In this document: in pieces, positions 1-5,790 of the stretch
How the letters are laid out: the number at the start of each line of letters is the position of its first letter
Numbering within the stretch: the first letter of the stretch is position 1
Assembly (NCBI GenBank): GCA_003153075.1
Contig: PMBW01000190.1
Location: forward strand, 10,967-20,063
Reading direction: 5' to 3'
Source of the DNA: Dehalococcoidia bacterium
GTDB lineage: Bacteria; Chloroflexota; Dehalococcoidia; Dehalococcoidales; Fen-1064
DNA length: 9,097 nt
Made by a program: the position numbers and the translations under genes
The notes under the pieces: generated by a model
What the model was told of the DNA's origin: nothing
What the model saw: the letters and a program-made list of their open reading frames with translations, nothing else
Database searches by the model: none

Positions 1-93
1 ATGAAGACCGGGAAGATCGATTACACCGAGATCGACAAAAGAGTGGAGTATTACCACGAGGGCATGCTGAATCAGGTCAAATGCGATAAATAG
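1..93 (+). CDS. C-terminal end of an unidentified gene (or tiny ORF)
   Basis: An open frame of 30 codons ends at TAG 91-93. The first base of the window is an ATG in this frame, but no ribosome site can be seen because the window begins there, so this is more likely the tail of a longer gene. The peptide is charged and hydrophilic (MKTGKIDYTEIDKRVEYYHE at its start, ending in QVKCDK) with no motif I recognise. The strong terminator at 117-157 begins 23 bases after the stop codon, which supports this being the real 3' end of a plus-strand transcription unit. The function is unknown. Confidence 0.45.
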   Translation: MKTGKIDYTEIDKRVEYYHEGMLNQVKCDK

Positions 94-116
94 CTGATTT
101 TGTTAACGGTTAATTA

Positions 117-157
117 GAAGGGCGGGATTCGTATGAATCCCGCCCTTCTTTGTTTTG
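117..157 (+). terminator. Strong Rho-independent terminator
   Basis: A perfect 14-bp stem, GAAGGGCGGGATTC (117-130) pairing with GAATCCCGCCCTTC (135-148), has a GTAT loop and is followed by TTTGTTTT. It sits just after the stop codon at 93, so it ends the upstream plus-strand unit. The minus-strand side is not followed by a long T run, so it looks mainly one-directional. Confidence 0.92.
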
Positions 158-220
158 TCAGTAAAGCATCGGCTTATTTTTGCACGATCGAACTGCCCGT
201 GATCACCGGGAAGTGAATAA

Positions 221-240
221 CCCCCCATCAAGCTGGGGGG
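221..240 (-). repeat. Right-end hairpin of the IS200/IS605 element
   Basis: The stem CCCCCCA (221-227) pairs with TGGGGGG (234-240) around a 6-base loop. It lies directly downstream of the tnpA stop, the position where Y1 transposases bind the subterminal right-end hairpin. It might also act as a terminator, but the minus strand continues with TTATTCAC rather than a T run. Confidence 0.75.
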
Positions 241-244
241 CATC

Positions 245-682
245 TCAGGACTTATCGAACATTGTTAATTGTGAGGGACTATCTTCATGAGATTGGTACT
301 TAATATATTTTCGAATTATGTCAGCGGTAACTTTATCTCCAACACTTCTGACAAAATAGCCATCGTTCCACAACTCACCTGCCCAAAGTTGTTTCCTAAT
401 CTTGGGAAATTTTTTGAACAACTCCCTTCCGGATATTTTTTTCATTATTTGGACTACTTCTGCTGGAGCATACCTCGGCGGTGCTTCCAGAAATATGTGC
501 ACATGGTCTTCTACTACTTCCATGGTATCTATCGTAAACCCATATTCCTCAGCGATGGGATTAAATACTTCTTTCAAGTACCCCACAACATCCCCGGTCA
601 ATATGTGCTTTCTATACATAGGTATCCATACCAGGTGATACTTCAGATCGTAAACGGCATGCTTGGCTCTTCTTATTCCCAT
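245..682 (-). CDS. tnpA: IS200/IS605 family Y1 transposase TnpA
   Basis: The product is 145 residues, the usual length for the family. It is an HUH/Y1 single-strand DNA transposase that cuts and rejoins one strand at subterminal hairpins using one tyrosine. Visible hallmarks are the N-terminal strand YHLVWIPMYR (15-24), the metal-binding HUH motif in EDHVHIFLEAPP (H60 and H62), the LWNDGYFVRSVGD stretch (104-116), and the helix DIIRKYIKYQ, where Y126 is the likely nucleophile. ATG at 682-680 is preceded in frame by a TAG, and only a weak ribosome site is visible; poor translation is typical of IS200. No frameshift or missing key residue is seen, so the enzyme looks intact. The element lies between the 117-157 terminator and the reductase gene. 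Confidence 0.95.
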   Translation of the reverse strand: MGIRRAKHAVYDLKYHLVWIPMYRKHILTGDVVGYLKEVFNPIAEEYGFTIDTMEVVEDHVHIFLEAPPRYAPAEVVQIMKKISGRELFKKFPKIRKQLWAGELWNDGYFVRSVGDKVTADIIRKYIKYQSHEDSPSQLTMFDKS

Positions 683-755
683 GCCATCTTTATACCATCT
701 GGTGAACTATTTGGCAAACAATTTCTTACCCAATCTTTGGACCACTTCCATCTCG

Positions 756-780
756 CCAGCAAGCTGAAGGGTATTCAGTG
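756..780 (-). repeat. Putative left-end motif of the IS200/IS605 element
   Basis: CCAGCAAGCTG at 756-766 matches CCATCAAGCTG at 225-235 in the right-end hairpin. Next to it is TATTCA (772-777), the reverse complement of TGAATA, which also occurs beside the right end (GTGAATA, 213-219). Left-end guide and cleavage sequences of this family pair with each other near the hairpin, so this is a reasonable left-end candidate. The local stem is weak, so the exact end is uncertain. Confidence 0.42.
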
Positions 781-922
781 GAATTTTCTATAAAACACAA
801 ACTGTTGAACCTAATACCGACCCCGTATACCTATTTACGTTATGCCGATACCTTATTGACACAAGTGGGTACTCCGTAATCCTGAATTACACGACGTCTG
901 CAGTCTCAAAAGTAAAAGCAAT

Positions 923-951
923 GTGAACAATTACACCTTTTAAGGTATAAT
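923..951 (+). promoter_or_regulatory. Probable promoter of the aldo/keto reductase gene
   Basis: A perfect -10 box TATAAT lies at 946-951, 59 bases before the reductase ATG. No good -35 is visible at the expected distance (about 922-928, TGTGAAC), so the promoter may need an activator or be weak. A near-perfect inverted repeat runs into the -10 box and is listed separately. Confidence 0.45.
931..950 (+). promoter_or_regulatory. Inverted repeat overlapping the -10 box (candidate operator)
   Basis: TTACACCTT (931-939) and AAGGTATAA (942-950) form a 9-bp inverted repeat with one mismatch around a central TT. The right arm includes most of the -10 box and the rest lies in the spacer, where repressors or MerR-type activators often bind. 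No regulator gene is in the window. This is inference from position and symmetry. Confidence 0.35.
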
Positions 952-1009
952 ATTGACCATTAAGATGCTTTACCCGCGTGAGCAAATAATATTATTGTGA
1001 GGCCGGAAA

Positions 1010-2008
1010 ATGAGAATGCGCTTTCTGGGGAAATCAGGAATCAAGGTATCTGAATTGTGTTTAGGGACAATGACCTTCGGGCCGAACAGCCGCATGAAAC
1101 AACTGGGCGCGGTAGATCAGAAGGGCGCCGACGCGATCGTCAGCATGGCTTTAGACGGCGGCATTAACTTTTTTGACACGGCTGATATTTATTCCGAAGG
1201 GCAATCCGAGGAGACCCTGGGTAAGGCATTGGGGAAGCGCCGTAAAGAAGTGGTTCTCGCGACCAAGTTCCGCAACCGTTTCGGCACCGGCCCGAACGAT
1301 GTAGGGTTTTCCCGCCACCACATCATCGAAGCCTGCGAAGCCAGCCTGAAACGGCTGGGGACAGACTACATCGACCTCTACATAATCCACAGGTTTGATT
1401 CCAGCCGGCCTTTGGAAGAATGCATGCACACGCTGGATGATCTGGTGCGGCAGGGGAAAGTACGTTATATAGGGGCGTCCAATTTTACCGGCTGGCAATT
1501 AATGAAAGCGCTGGCAATTTCCGATAAATACGGCTGGGATAAATTCATCAACTTCCAGGGTCTGTACTCGTTACTGGAAAAAGACATCGAATACGAACTG
1601 GCGCCGTTATGTGTCGACCAGGGGCTGGGTATTACGACATGGAGCCCGCTGGCCGGGGGGTTCCTCTCCGGCAAATACCGCCGCGGTATGCCTAAACCGC
1701 AAGGGGCCAGGATGAGCGACAGACCGCTGACGTTCGATGAGCAGAAAGCCTACGACATCATAGATGAACTCGACAAGATCGCGGCGGAGCACCACGGCTC
1801 GGTGACCCAGGCCGCCCTCAATTACCTCCTGCGCAAACCGGGGGTTTCGGCCCTGGTCTGCGGCATCCGCACACCCGAACAACTGGCAGACAACCTGAAA
1901 ACAACCACCTGGGAAATGCTGCCGGAAGAAGTGGAGAAACTGGACAAACTGAGTAAACCGGCGCCCGTCTATCCTTATGAATTCCAGGCGCACTATCCAC
2001 CGGAATAA
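1010..2008 (+). CDS. Aldo/keto reductase family oxidoreductase
   Basis: The 332-residue product is a cytoplasmic NAD(P)H-dependent reductase with a TIM-barrel fold that reduces aldehydes or ketones, or runs in reverse; the substrate cannot be read from the sequence. The start RFLGKSGIKVSELCLGTMTF is typical of the YajO/Tas-like AKR branch. The catalytic tetrad is complete: D56 and Y61 in FFDTADIYSEG, K86 in LATKFRNR, and H127 in DLYIIHRFD. The cofactor-side segment WSPLAGGFLSGKYRRG and the late ALNYLLRKPGVSALVCGIRT segment are also present. ATG 1010 follows GAGG at 999-1002 with 7 bases of spacing. An intrinsic terminator follows at 2046-2076. The gene looks intact and ordinary. Confidence 0.95.
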   Translation: MRMRFLGKSGIKVSELCLGTMTFGPNSRMKQLGAVDQKGADAIVSMALDGGINFFDTADIYSEGQSEETLGKALGKRRKEVVLATKFRNRFGTGPNDVGFSRHHIIEACEASLKRLGTDYIDLYIIHRFDSSRPLEECMHTLDDLVRQGKVRYIGASNFTGWQLMKALAISDKYGWDKFINFQGLYSLLEKDIEYELAPLCVDQGLGITTWSPLAGGFLSGKYRRGMPKPQGARMSDRPLTFDEQKAYDIIDELDKIAAEHHGSVTQAALNYLLRKPGVSALVCGIRTPEQLADNLKTTTWEMLPEEVEKLDKLSKPAPVYPYEFQAHYPPE

Positions 2009-2045
2009 ACCGGTAGACAAAGACAAAAGCTTTTCTAACAAACCT

Positions 2046-2078
2046 CACGCTGCCTTTTTTAGCGCGGCGTGTTTTTCT
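2046..2078 (+). terminator. Intrinsic terminator after the reductase gene
   Basis: CACGCTGC (2046-2053) pairs with GCGGCGTG (2064-2071), an 8-bp stem with one G-U pair and a 10-base loop, followed by TTTTT (2072-2076). It is 37 bases past the reductase stop and only 11 bases before the ribosome site of the next gene, so it may control read-through into the phosphoesterase gene. Confidence 0.82.
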
Positions 2079-2099
2079 GTATTATCAGGAGAGAACAAG

Positions 2100-3248
2100 A
2101 TGATCCGTGTGCTTCAATCGAAAATCAGTAGAATATCTATTGCGGCGTTATTAGCGGCGGCGGTGCTGGGATTCTCCGGCTGCGCATCGCCTGCAACCTC
2201 CTTTACTACAACTTTTACTCCAACTGTTTCTACGCCTCTTGCAACACTATCTACACCATTTACTGCGCCTTTAACTACGGTTGTTACAACACCTTCCACC
2301 CCATCTGTTTCGACAACCACCTCGACGGTTGCCAGCTATGATTTTTTCACGATCGCAGTGCTGCCCGATACCCAATATTACTCGCAAAAATATCCGGAGA
2401 TTTTCACGAAACAGACACAGTGGATTGCCGATAATGCGCAAGCCCAGAAGATTGTTTTTGTCAGCCATGAAGGCGACATCGTAGATAATTATTCGAGCGA
2501 AAACGATTATCAGTGGAAAAACGCGCAGAAAGCGATGGGTATCATCCGCGACGCGGGAATCCCCTATTCGGTGGTGCCCGGTAACCACGATGTGAATTTT
2601 ACGACGGGGGATACAACCTATTACGATAAGTATTTCCCATTCACGGATTTTACCGGATATTCATGGTACGGCAGCGGAAAATACCCTCCCCTGAACGGGG
2701 CGCCGCAGCCAAACTTCCCGGCCAACAGCAACGCCAGTAATTTTGAGACTTTTACAGCGATGGGACAGAATTTTATGATCTTGAATTTGGCCTGTACGCC
2801 GAATGTGCTGGCAAACGCCAAGCTATATAACTGGGCGAACAGTGTGCTGCAGTATTACACTAATTACAAGGCGATTGTCGTAACCCACGGCTATATCGAT
2901 ACACAAGGTAATTACACTGATAGCTCCTCTGTTTCGGGCATTGAAATCTGGCAGAATGTAGTTAAACCCAACAGCAATGTCGCGGCGGTCTTTTGCGGCC
3001 ATGTTCATGGTGAATACCATGCCGCGGTAACCGCGGACCACGGCAATAAGGTGGAGAACCTGTTGTTCGATACACAAGAAGAGGGGCGCGGCGGCAACGG
3101 TTGGCTACGGCTCTACAAATTTTACCCGGAACAGAACAAGGTTTACGCGATGACATATTCGCCGTATCTGAATCAGTACGATACCAGCTCTCACGGTGAA
3201 TTTGATTTTAACCTGGAGATGACGAAAGCGGCGGCGCAGAAACAGTAG
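2100..3248 (+). CDS. Lipoprotein metallophosphoesterase (calcineurin-like)
   Basis: The 382-residue product is probably anchored on the outer face of the membrane, hydrolysing phosphoester substrates with a two-metal site; the substrate is unknown. The frame is open from an ATG at 1977, but that start overlaps the reductase gene. ATG 2100 has AGGAGAG at 2087-2093 and begins a clear lipoprotein signal (basic start, hydrophobic core, FSGC with C28). A Thr/Ser/Pro linker follows (about 32-77). The phosphoesterase domain runs about 82-330: PDTQ (D90, Q92), HEGDIVD (D126), PGNHD (161-164), VTHGYID (H263) and CGHVHGEY (H301, H303). The first motif has Q where many families have D-x-H, a variant known in this superfamily. 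The -3 lipobox residue is Phe, slightly unusual. No clear terminator follows. Confidence 0.92.
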   Translation: MIRVLQSKISRISIAALLAAAVLGFSGCASPATSFTTTFTPTVSTPLATLSTPFTAPLTTVVTTPSTPSVSTTTSTVASYDFFTIAVLPDTQYYSQKYPEIFTKQTQWIADNAQAQKIVFVSHEGDIVDNYSSENDYQWKNAQKAMGIIRDAGIPYSVVPGNHDVNFTTGDTTYYDKYFPFTDFTGYSWYGSGKYPPLNGAPQPNFPANSNASNFETFTAMGQNFMILNLACTPNVLANAKLYNWANSVLQYYTNYKAIVVTHGYIDTQGNYTDSSSVSGIEIWQNVVKPNSNVAAVFCGHVHGEYHAAVTADHGNKVENLLFDTQEEGRGGNGWLRLYKFYPEQNKVYAMTYSPYLNQYDTSSHGEFDFNLEMTKAAAQKQ

Positions 3249-3285
3249 CGCAAGTTATCAGGTCTATCACGTTCGTTAATCCCTC

Positions 3286-3313
3286 TTGACAGAGACCAAA
3301 GCGGAAGTAGAAT
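3286..3313 (+). promoter_or_regulatory. Near-consensus promoter
   Basis: TTGACA (3286-3291) and TAGAAT (3308-3313) are separated by 16 bases, a strong housekeeping-type promoter. Transcription would begin near 3320. The only plus-strand candidates downstream are the 46-residue frame at 3378-3518 and the stem-loop-rich stretch at 3531-3664, so the promoter is the best argument that this gap is expressed. A small hairpin, CAGAT-GTAT-ATCTG (3328-3341), would lie near the start of the transcript. Confidence 0.62.
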
Positions 3314-3377
3314 TAAGATAACAGACTCAGATGTATATCTGTGATGATAATATTTATTCTACTTTGGATGGATTCAG

Positions 3378-3518
3378 ATGACCATGGAAGCTAACGGCCA
3401 ATCATATTACTCAATGGACTACTATGATGACCCCGAGTGGTGGGACAAGTGGTTAAGGAGAAACCTGAAGAAAAAGGTGCGAGCCTTTTCCAGGAGAATG
3501 AAACAAGAAGAAAGTTGA
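3378..3518 (+). CDS. Putative small protein of 46 residues
   Basis: The peptide has an acidic, aromatic first half (SYYSMDYYDDPEWWDKW, residues 9-25) and a strongly basic second half (LRRNLKKKVRAFSRRMKQ). No signal peptide, membrane segment or known domain is seen. The charge split and cluster of Tyr/Trp are not what a random frame usually gives, and a strong promoter lies 65 bases upstream. Against it, the ribosome site is weak (TTGGATGG near 3364-3371) and the length is short. A second in-frame ATG lies at 3384. The basic half could bind nucleic acid or membrane, but that is only a guess. Confidence 0.48.
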   Translation: MTMEANGQSYYSMDYYDDPEWWDKWLRRNLKKKVRAFSRRMKQEES

Positions 3519-3530
3519 GTTTTCACACTG

Positions 3531-3664
3531 CCCCTGTCCGGGTGAATTCCAACGAAGTTGGAAAGAACAGGGAGTATGTCATTGGGAATGTTCTGTCCGC
3601 CTGAGATGATTTGGCGGCTCCAAAGGCAGGGACGTCTGTGCCACTATTTACAGGAGAACTGTAA
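3531..3664 (+). ncRNA. Candidate structured RNA (tandem stem-loops)
   Basis: Several stems lie in series. CCCTGT (3532-3537) pairs with ACAGGG (3567-3572) and encloses the perfect hairpin TTCCAAC-GAA-GTTGGAA (3547-3563). GGAG (3571-3574) can pair with CTCC (3618-3621) around CCGCC (3597-3601) with GGCGG (3613-3617). GGCA (3625-3628) pairs with TGCC (3639-3642). TTACAG-GAGAA-CTGTAA (3648-3664) closes the series. GGAG and ACAGGG share two bases, so the first two outer stems would compete at their junction. The stretch lies between the promoter at 3286 and the converging mprF gene. I do not recognise a known riboswitch, 6S or IscB/HEARO-type RNA. It could instead be the relic of a mobile-element leader such as a group II intron part. 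Confidence 0.38.
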
Positions 3665-3701
3665 GAGAAGATTTTGTGTAAACCAACCCTGCTAGAAGTT
3701 C

Positions 3702-5366
3702 CTATAATATGCGGTTAACATTAAGCGCCACGCGTAAAAGTCCGATGGCCCCGCCCTGATATGCGACGTAAATATCCCGCCATTGCGGCTCGAACTTGAG
3801 TTTATATTGTTTGATACCCTTGGAGTGCAGGAACCAGTCCAGCCTTTCAAATATCTGGTTGACAGCTTTTTCAGTCAGCGTGGCATCAGGCCGGTTACCA
3901 ATGCCGACAAACGGCGCCACCGCGAAATTGAAGGTGCGGAAACCTTCGTTTTTCTGGATCAGCATCATTTCCGCGAAGAGATAGTCCATCGTGCCCCAAT
4001 GCGTGCCGGGCAGATGCCGCATCAAATCGAAAGCCGCTTCACCGGGACGATAGGACGGTACTTCATTAATGAAAGCGATCATTTCGCCTTTGGCGTTGCG
4101 CAGTGCACAAAGGGTGCATTTTTCGATATAGCCTCTTTCGAAACGCCCCTGAAAGAAGCCGTATTCCCGGTGATGAGGCAGGGTCAACCACTGCCGCGAG
4201 ACCTGCAGCGCTTCGTCTAAAACCTGGCGGGGTACCGGCGCTTTATAACGTTCAATCCGGTAGCCTTCTTTTTCAAACTTTTTCCGTACACGTTTAAAAT
4301 GATAAGACTGGTTGGCATGCGCTGCGAATTGCTCAAGGTCAATCACCGCTTCTTCGCCGACTCTGAATAAGCCAAGGCCGTACCGGCTATAAACCTCGGC
4401 ATCATCCGGCATCATAAAGGCGGCCAGCCATCCATTTTGCGTGCAGAATTGCAGAAAGGACTGAATGACTGCTGCACGGTCTTCATCCGGTCCCACCGGA
4501 TCCGCCAGGCAAAAAGCGACGCCGCCGACCATACGGTAGGAGATAAAGGATTCACGGCTGGAGGAAAAGTAGAACGATTTGTCCGGCCAGATTTTAAAAT
4601 AATCAAAAGTAGACTTACCGTATTTTTCGATAATGCCCGCGGCGCGGGCGCGTTCCTGCGGCAATTGAATAAAACGGAAAACGATAGGCCTGAAGAGACT
4701 GTAAGTGGCGAACCCGGCAGCGACAATGCCTAAAATATCCAGCGATTGCAAGAACCACCGTGCCTGACGGGTGGCTGCGACAAGATCGGAATTACCCAGC
4801 AGCAGAAACTGCCTTAAACTACGGACCAGACCGTCCTGTAAGGAAAAAGTAATGCCAAAATCACGCCGGGATAACAACCAGAAGCCGAATGTGCCGTAAA
4901 GCAGAGCAACAATCAAGCTGCCAAAAAGTAATACTAACCCCAAACGTATATTGCGTGATTCGCTGCGCACAGAAAAACGGTCGCGGAAAACGAGGAGTAA
5001 AGTAAAGGTGACAACTTGGGGAAAAGCGGTATACCAGGTGCCGATCGGAAAAGTATGACCGACCACCCCTATACCGGCGGCGAAAACTGCCACCCACCAG
5101 GCCGAGCGGCGGCGTTGAAACAGGTGGAAAGAGAGATAGACCAGGATAAACCCCAGCACCAGGGTAAGCAAACGCGTCCAGTGAAACACACCAAAAGGTA
5201 AAAAGTATTGTAACCGCTGAGGCAAACGTGTTAACAGGATGGCGGCGATACTCCATGCGCCATTGAGAAATGTGACGAAACTGACCAGCCAAACAGGCCA
5301 GCCTTGTCGAAATGCCTCAGAATGGATTGCCAGGTATTGCCGGCCGCGCGTTATCAGGGTTGACAC
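3702..5366 (-). CDS. Short MprF-like phosphatidylglycerol aminoacyltransferase
   Basis: The 554-residue product has about six membrane segments (roughly 23-46, 63-83, 89-106, 112-127, 142-165, 208-226) followed by a soluble DUF2156/GNAT-like synthase domain (about 240-545). MprF synthases move Lys or Ala from aminoacyl-tRNA to phosphatidylglycerol, lowering the negative charge of the outer membrane face. Family features seen are YFKIWPDKSFYFS (256-268), VAFCLADPVG (283-292), FDLMR (446-450), GTMDYLFAE (458-466), FNFAVAPF (479-486; the usual form is closer to NLGxAPL) and YKLKFEPQWRDIYVAY (521-536). Full-length MprF has extra N-terminal flippase helices; they are missing here, so this is the synthase-only form. 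The start is GTG 5366-5364: an in-frame TAG at 5399-5397 rules out a longer protein. Its ribosome site is weak. Amino-acid choice is unknown. Confidence 0.9.
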   Translation of the reverse strand: MSTLITRGRQYLAIHSEAFRQGWPVWLVSFVTFLNGAWSIAAILLTRLPQRLQYFLPFGVFHWTRLLTLVLGFILVYLSFHLFQRRRSAWWVAVFAAGIGVVGHTFPIGTWYTAFPQVVTFTLLLVFRDRFSVRSESRNIRLGLVLLFGSLIVALLYGTFGFWLLSRRDFGITFSLQDGLVRSLRQFLLLGNSDLVAATRQARWFLQSLDILGIVAAGFATYSLFRPIVFRFIQLPQERARAAGIIEKYGKSTFDYFKIWPDKSFYFSSSRESFISYRMVGGVAFCLADPVGPDEDRAAVIQSFLQFCTQNGWLAAFMMPDDAEVYSRYGLGLFRVGEEAVIDLEQFAAHANQSYHFKRVRKKFEKEGYRIERYKAPVPRQVLDEALQVSRQWLTLPHHREYGFFQGRFERGYIEKCTLCALRNAKGEMIAFINEVPSYRPGEAAFDLMRHLPGTHWGTMDYLFAEMMLIQKNEGFRTFNFAVAPFVGIGNRPDATLTEKAVNQIFERLDWFLHSKGIKQYKLKFEPQWRDIYVAYQGGAIGLLRVALNVNRIL

Positions 5367-5383
5367 TGTTTTTTTATAACCTT

Positions 5384-5413
5384 GATGTAGAAGGACCTAG
5401 ACGAGGCTACACC
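5384..5413 (-). promoter_or_regulatory. Second stem-loop in the mprF leader
   Basis: Read on the minus strand, GGTGTAG (5413-5407) pairs with CTACATC (5390-5384), seven pairs including one G-U. On the plus strand the same position would be an A-C mismatch, so the stem fits minus-strand RNA. It ends 17 bases before the GTG start and could affect ribosome access. Confidence 0.35.
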
Positions 5414-5449
5414 ACCAACAATACTTGCCCGTTGAATGAGCTGCTTCCA

Positions 5450-5481
5450 GGGCCGCAGGTGATTATTTTAACCTGCAGCCC
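5450..5481 (-). promoter_or_regulatory. Stem-loop at the 5' end of the mprF transcript
   Basis: On the minus strand GGGCTGCAGGT (5481-5471) pairs with ACCTGCGGCCC (5460-5450), an 11-bp stem with one U-G pair and a 10-base AU-rich loop. The plus-strand version has a C-A mismatch there, so the structure favours minus-strand RNA. Counting 7 bases from the -10 box puts the transcript start at about 5481, so the stem would begin at the first base. Such 5' stem-loops often protect mRNA from decay. No T run follows, so it is not a simple terminator. Confidence 0.5.
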
Positions 5482-5487
5482 GATTTG

Positions 5488-5517
5488 ATTATATTCTGTC
5501 TCTGAAGGAGTTATCAA
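5488..5517 (-). promoter_or_regulatory. Promoter of the mprF-like gene
   Basis: On the minus strand TTGATA (5517-5512) and TATAAT (5493-5488) are separated by 18 bases: a perfect -10 and a 5-of-6 -35. The predicted leader is about 115 bases with two stem-loops. An arm of a 10-bp inverted repeat overlaps the -10 and spacer. Confidence 0.68.
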
Positions 5518-5577
5518 CCACAAAAAGACAGGAGCAAATTTTGATTCTACAACGAGCGCCATAGTTAAGACAGAATA
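5492..5577. repeat. 10-bp inverted repeat spanning the mprF promoter
   Basis: TATTCTGTCT (5492-5501) and AGACAGAATA (5568-5577) are perfect inverted copies 66 bases apart. The first lies in the mprF promoter between and touching the -10 and -35 boxes; the second lies upstream. A partial third copy, AGACAGGA, is at 5526-5533. They could be half-sites for a regulator, but no such gene is in view. Confidence 0.4.
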
Positions 5578-5613
5578 AGTAAATCCATCATTCTAGTATC
5601 CTGGAAAAATTTT

Positions 5614-5628
5614 AATTCAGGCTGAATT
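5614..5628. repeat. Short hairpin in the mprF/FecR intergenic region
   Basis: AATTCA-GGC-TGAATT is a perfect 6-bp inverted repeat with a 3-base loop, AT-rich and not followed by a clean T run. Apart from this, the inverted repeat above and the two divergent promoters, the 424-base gap between the mprF start and the lipoprotein start shows no gene. Confidence 0.4.
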
Positions 5629-5680
5629 CATTTCTTATTAAAAAAGCACCATTTAGGGCAGAACTAAACCTAAAGATAAG

Positions 5681-5709
5681 TTGACAATAACGATACGCCG
5701 TGCGAAAAT
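5681..5709 (+). promoter_or_regulatory. Promoter of the FecR lipoprotein gene
   Basis: A perfect TTGACA (5681-5686), a 17-base spacer and GAAAAT (5704-5709) preceded by TGC (5701-5703) form an extended -10 promoter. Transcription would begin near 5716, giving a leader of about 75 bases. Confidence 0.58.
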
Positions 5710-5717
5710 GTTGTCTG

Positions 5718-5729
5718 GTACTAAAGTAC
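5718..5729. promoter_or_regulatory. Palindrome at the start of the FecR-gene leader
   Basis: GTACT-AA-AGTAC lies just after the predicted transcript start. The related words AAAGTA and TTTACT recur within the next 25 bases. It may be an operator or a small RNA hairpin; nothing more can be said from the sequence. Confidence 0.28.
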
Positions 5730-5790
5730 TAATTTACTGCTGTTTAAAGTAGAAATTTATATTTTCCATGAAAAAGCGGAGTTCCGACAT

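Larger units (their letters stand above)
213..790 (-). mobile_element. IS200/IS605-type insertion element (single-strand transposition)
   Basis: The element holds one Y1 transposase gene (245-682, minus) and no tnpB. Elements of this family lack terminal inverted repeats and carry subterminal hairpins. A G/C hairpin at 221-240 lies 4 bases past the tnpA stop, and a related motif lies upstream of the gene at 756-766: CCATCAAGCTG on the right and CCAGCAAGCTG on the left, 10 of 11 identical. Past the right hairpin the minus strand reads TTATTCAC (220-213), a plausible right cleavage region. The left limit is uncertain and is set to about 790, past the shared motif. Both borders are inferred. Confidence 0.6.

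Noticed and set aside
287..793. Plus-strand frames opposite the IS200 transposase
   Set aside because: They lie antisense to a clear Y1 transposase and have no recognisable domain or ribosome site.
1977..2099. Longer phosphoesterase with ATG at 1977
   Set aside because: It would overlap the reductase gene, run through the terminator and put 41 residues before the lipoprotein signal; ATG 2100 has a good ribosome site.
3541..3664. Cobalamin riboswitch
   Set aside because: Words such as GGGTGAATTCC and ACAGGAGAACTGT recall parts of it, but the order is wrong and the conserved CCCGC-ACTGT core is missing.
3531..3664. IscB/TnpB guide RNA (HEARO-type)
   Set aside because: No IscB or TnpB gene is next to it, and the IS200 element here has only tnpA.
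4861..5292. Second minus-strand coding frame overlapping mprF
   Set aside because: It is a shadow of the mprF reading frame with no plausible domain.
5504..5560. Small gene after the GAAGGAG and CAGGAG words between mprF and the FecR gene
   Set aside because: The only start (TTG near 5540) stops after seven codons, and the words overlap the minus-strand promoter.
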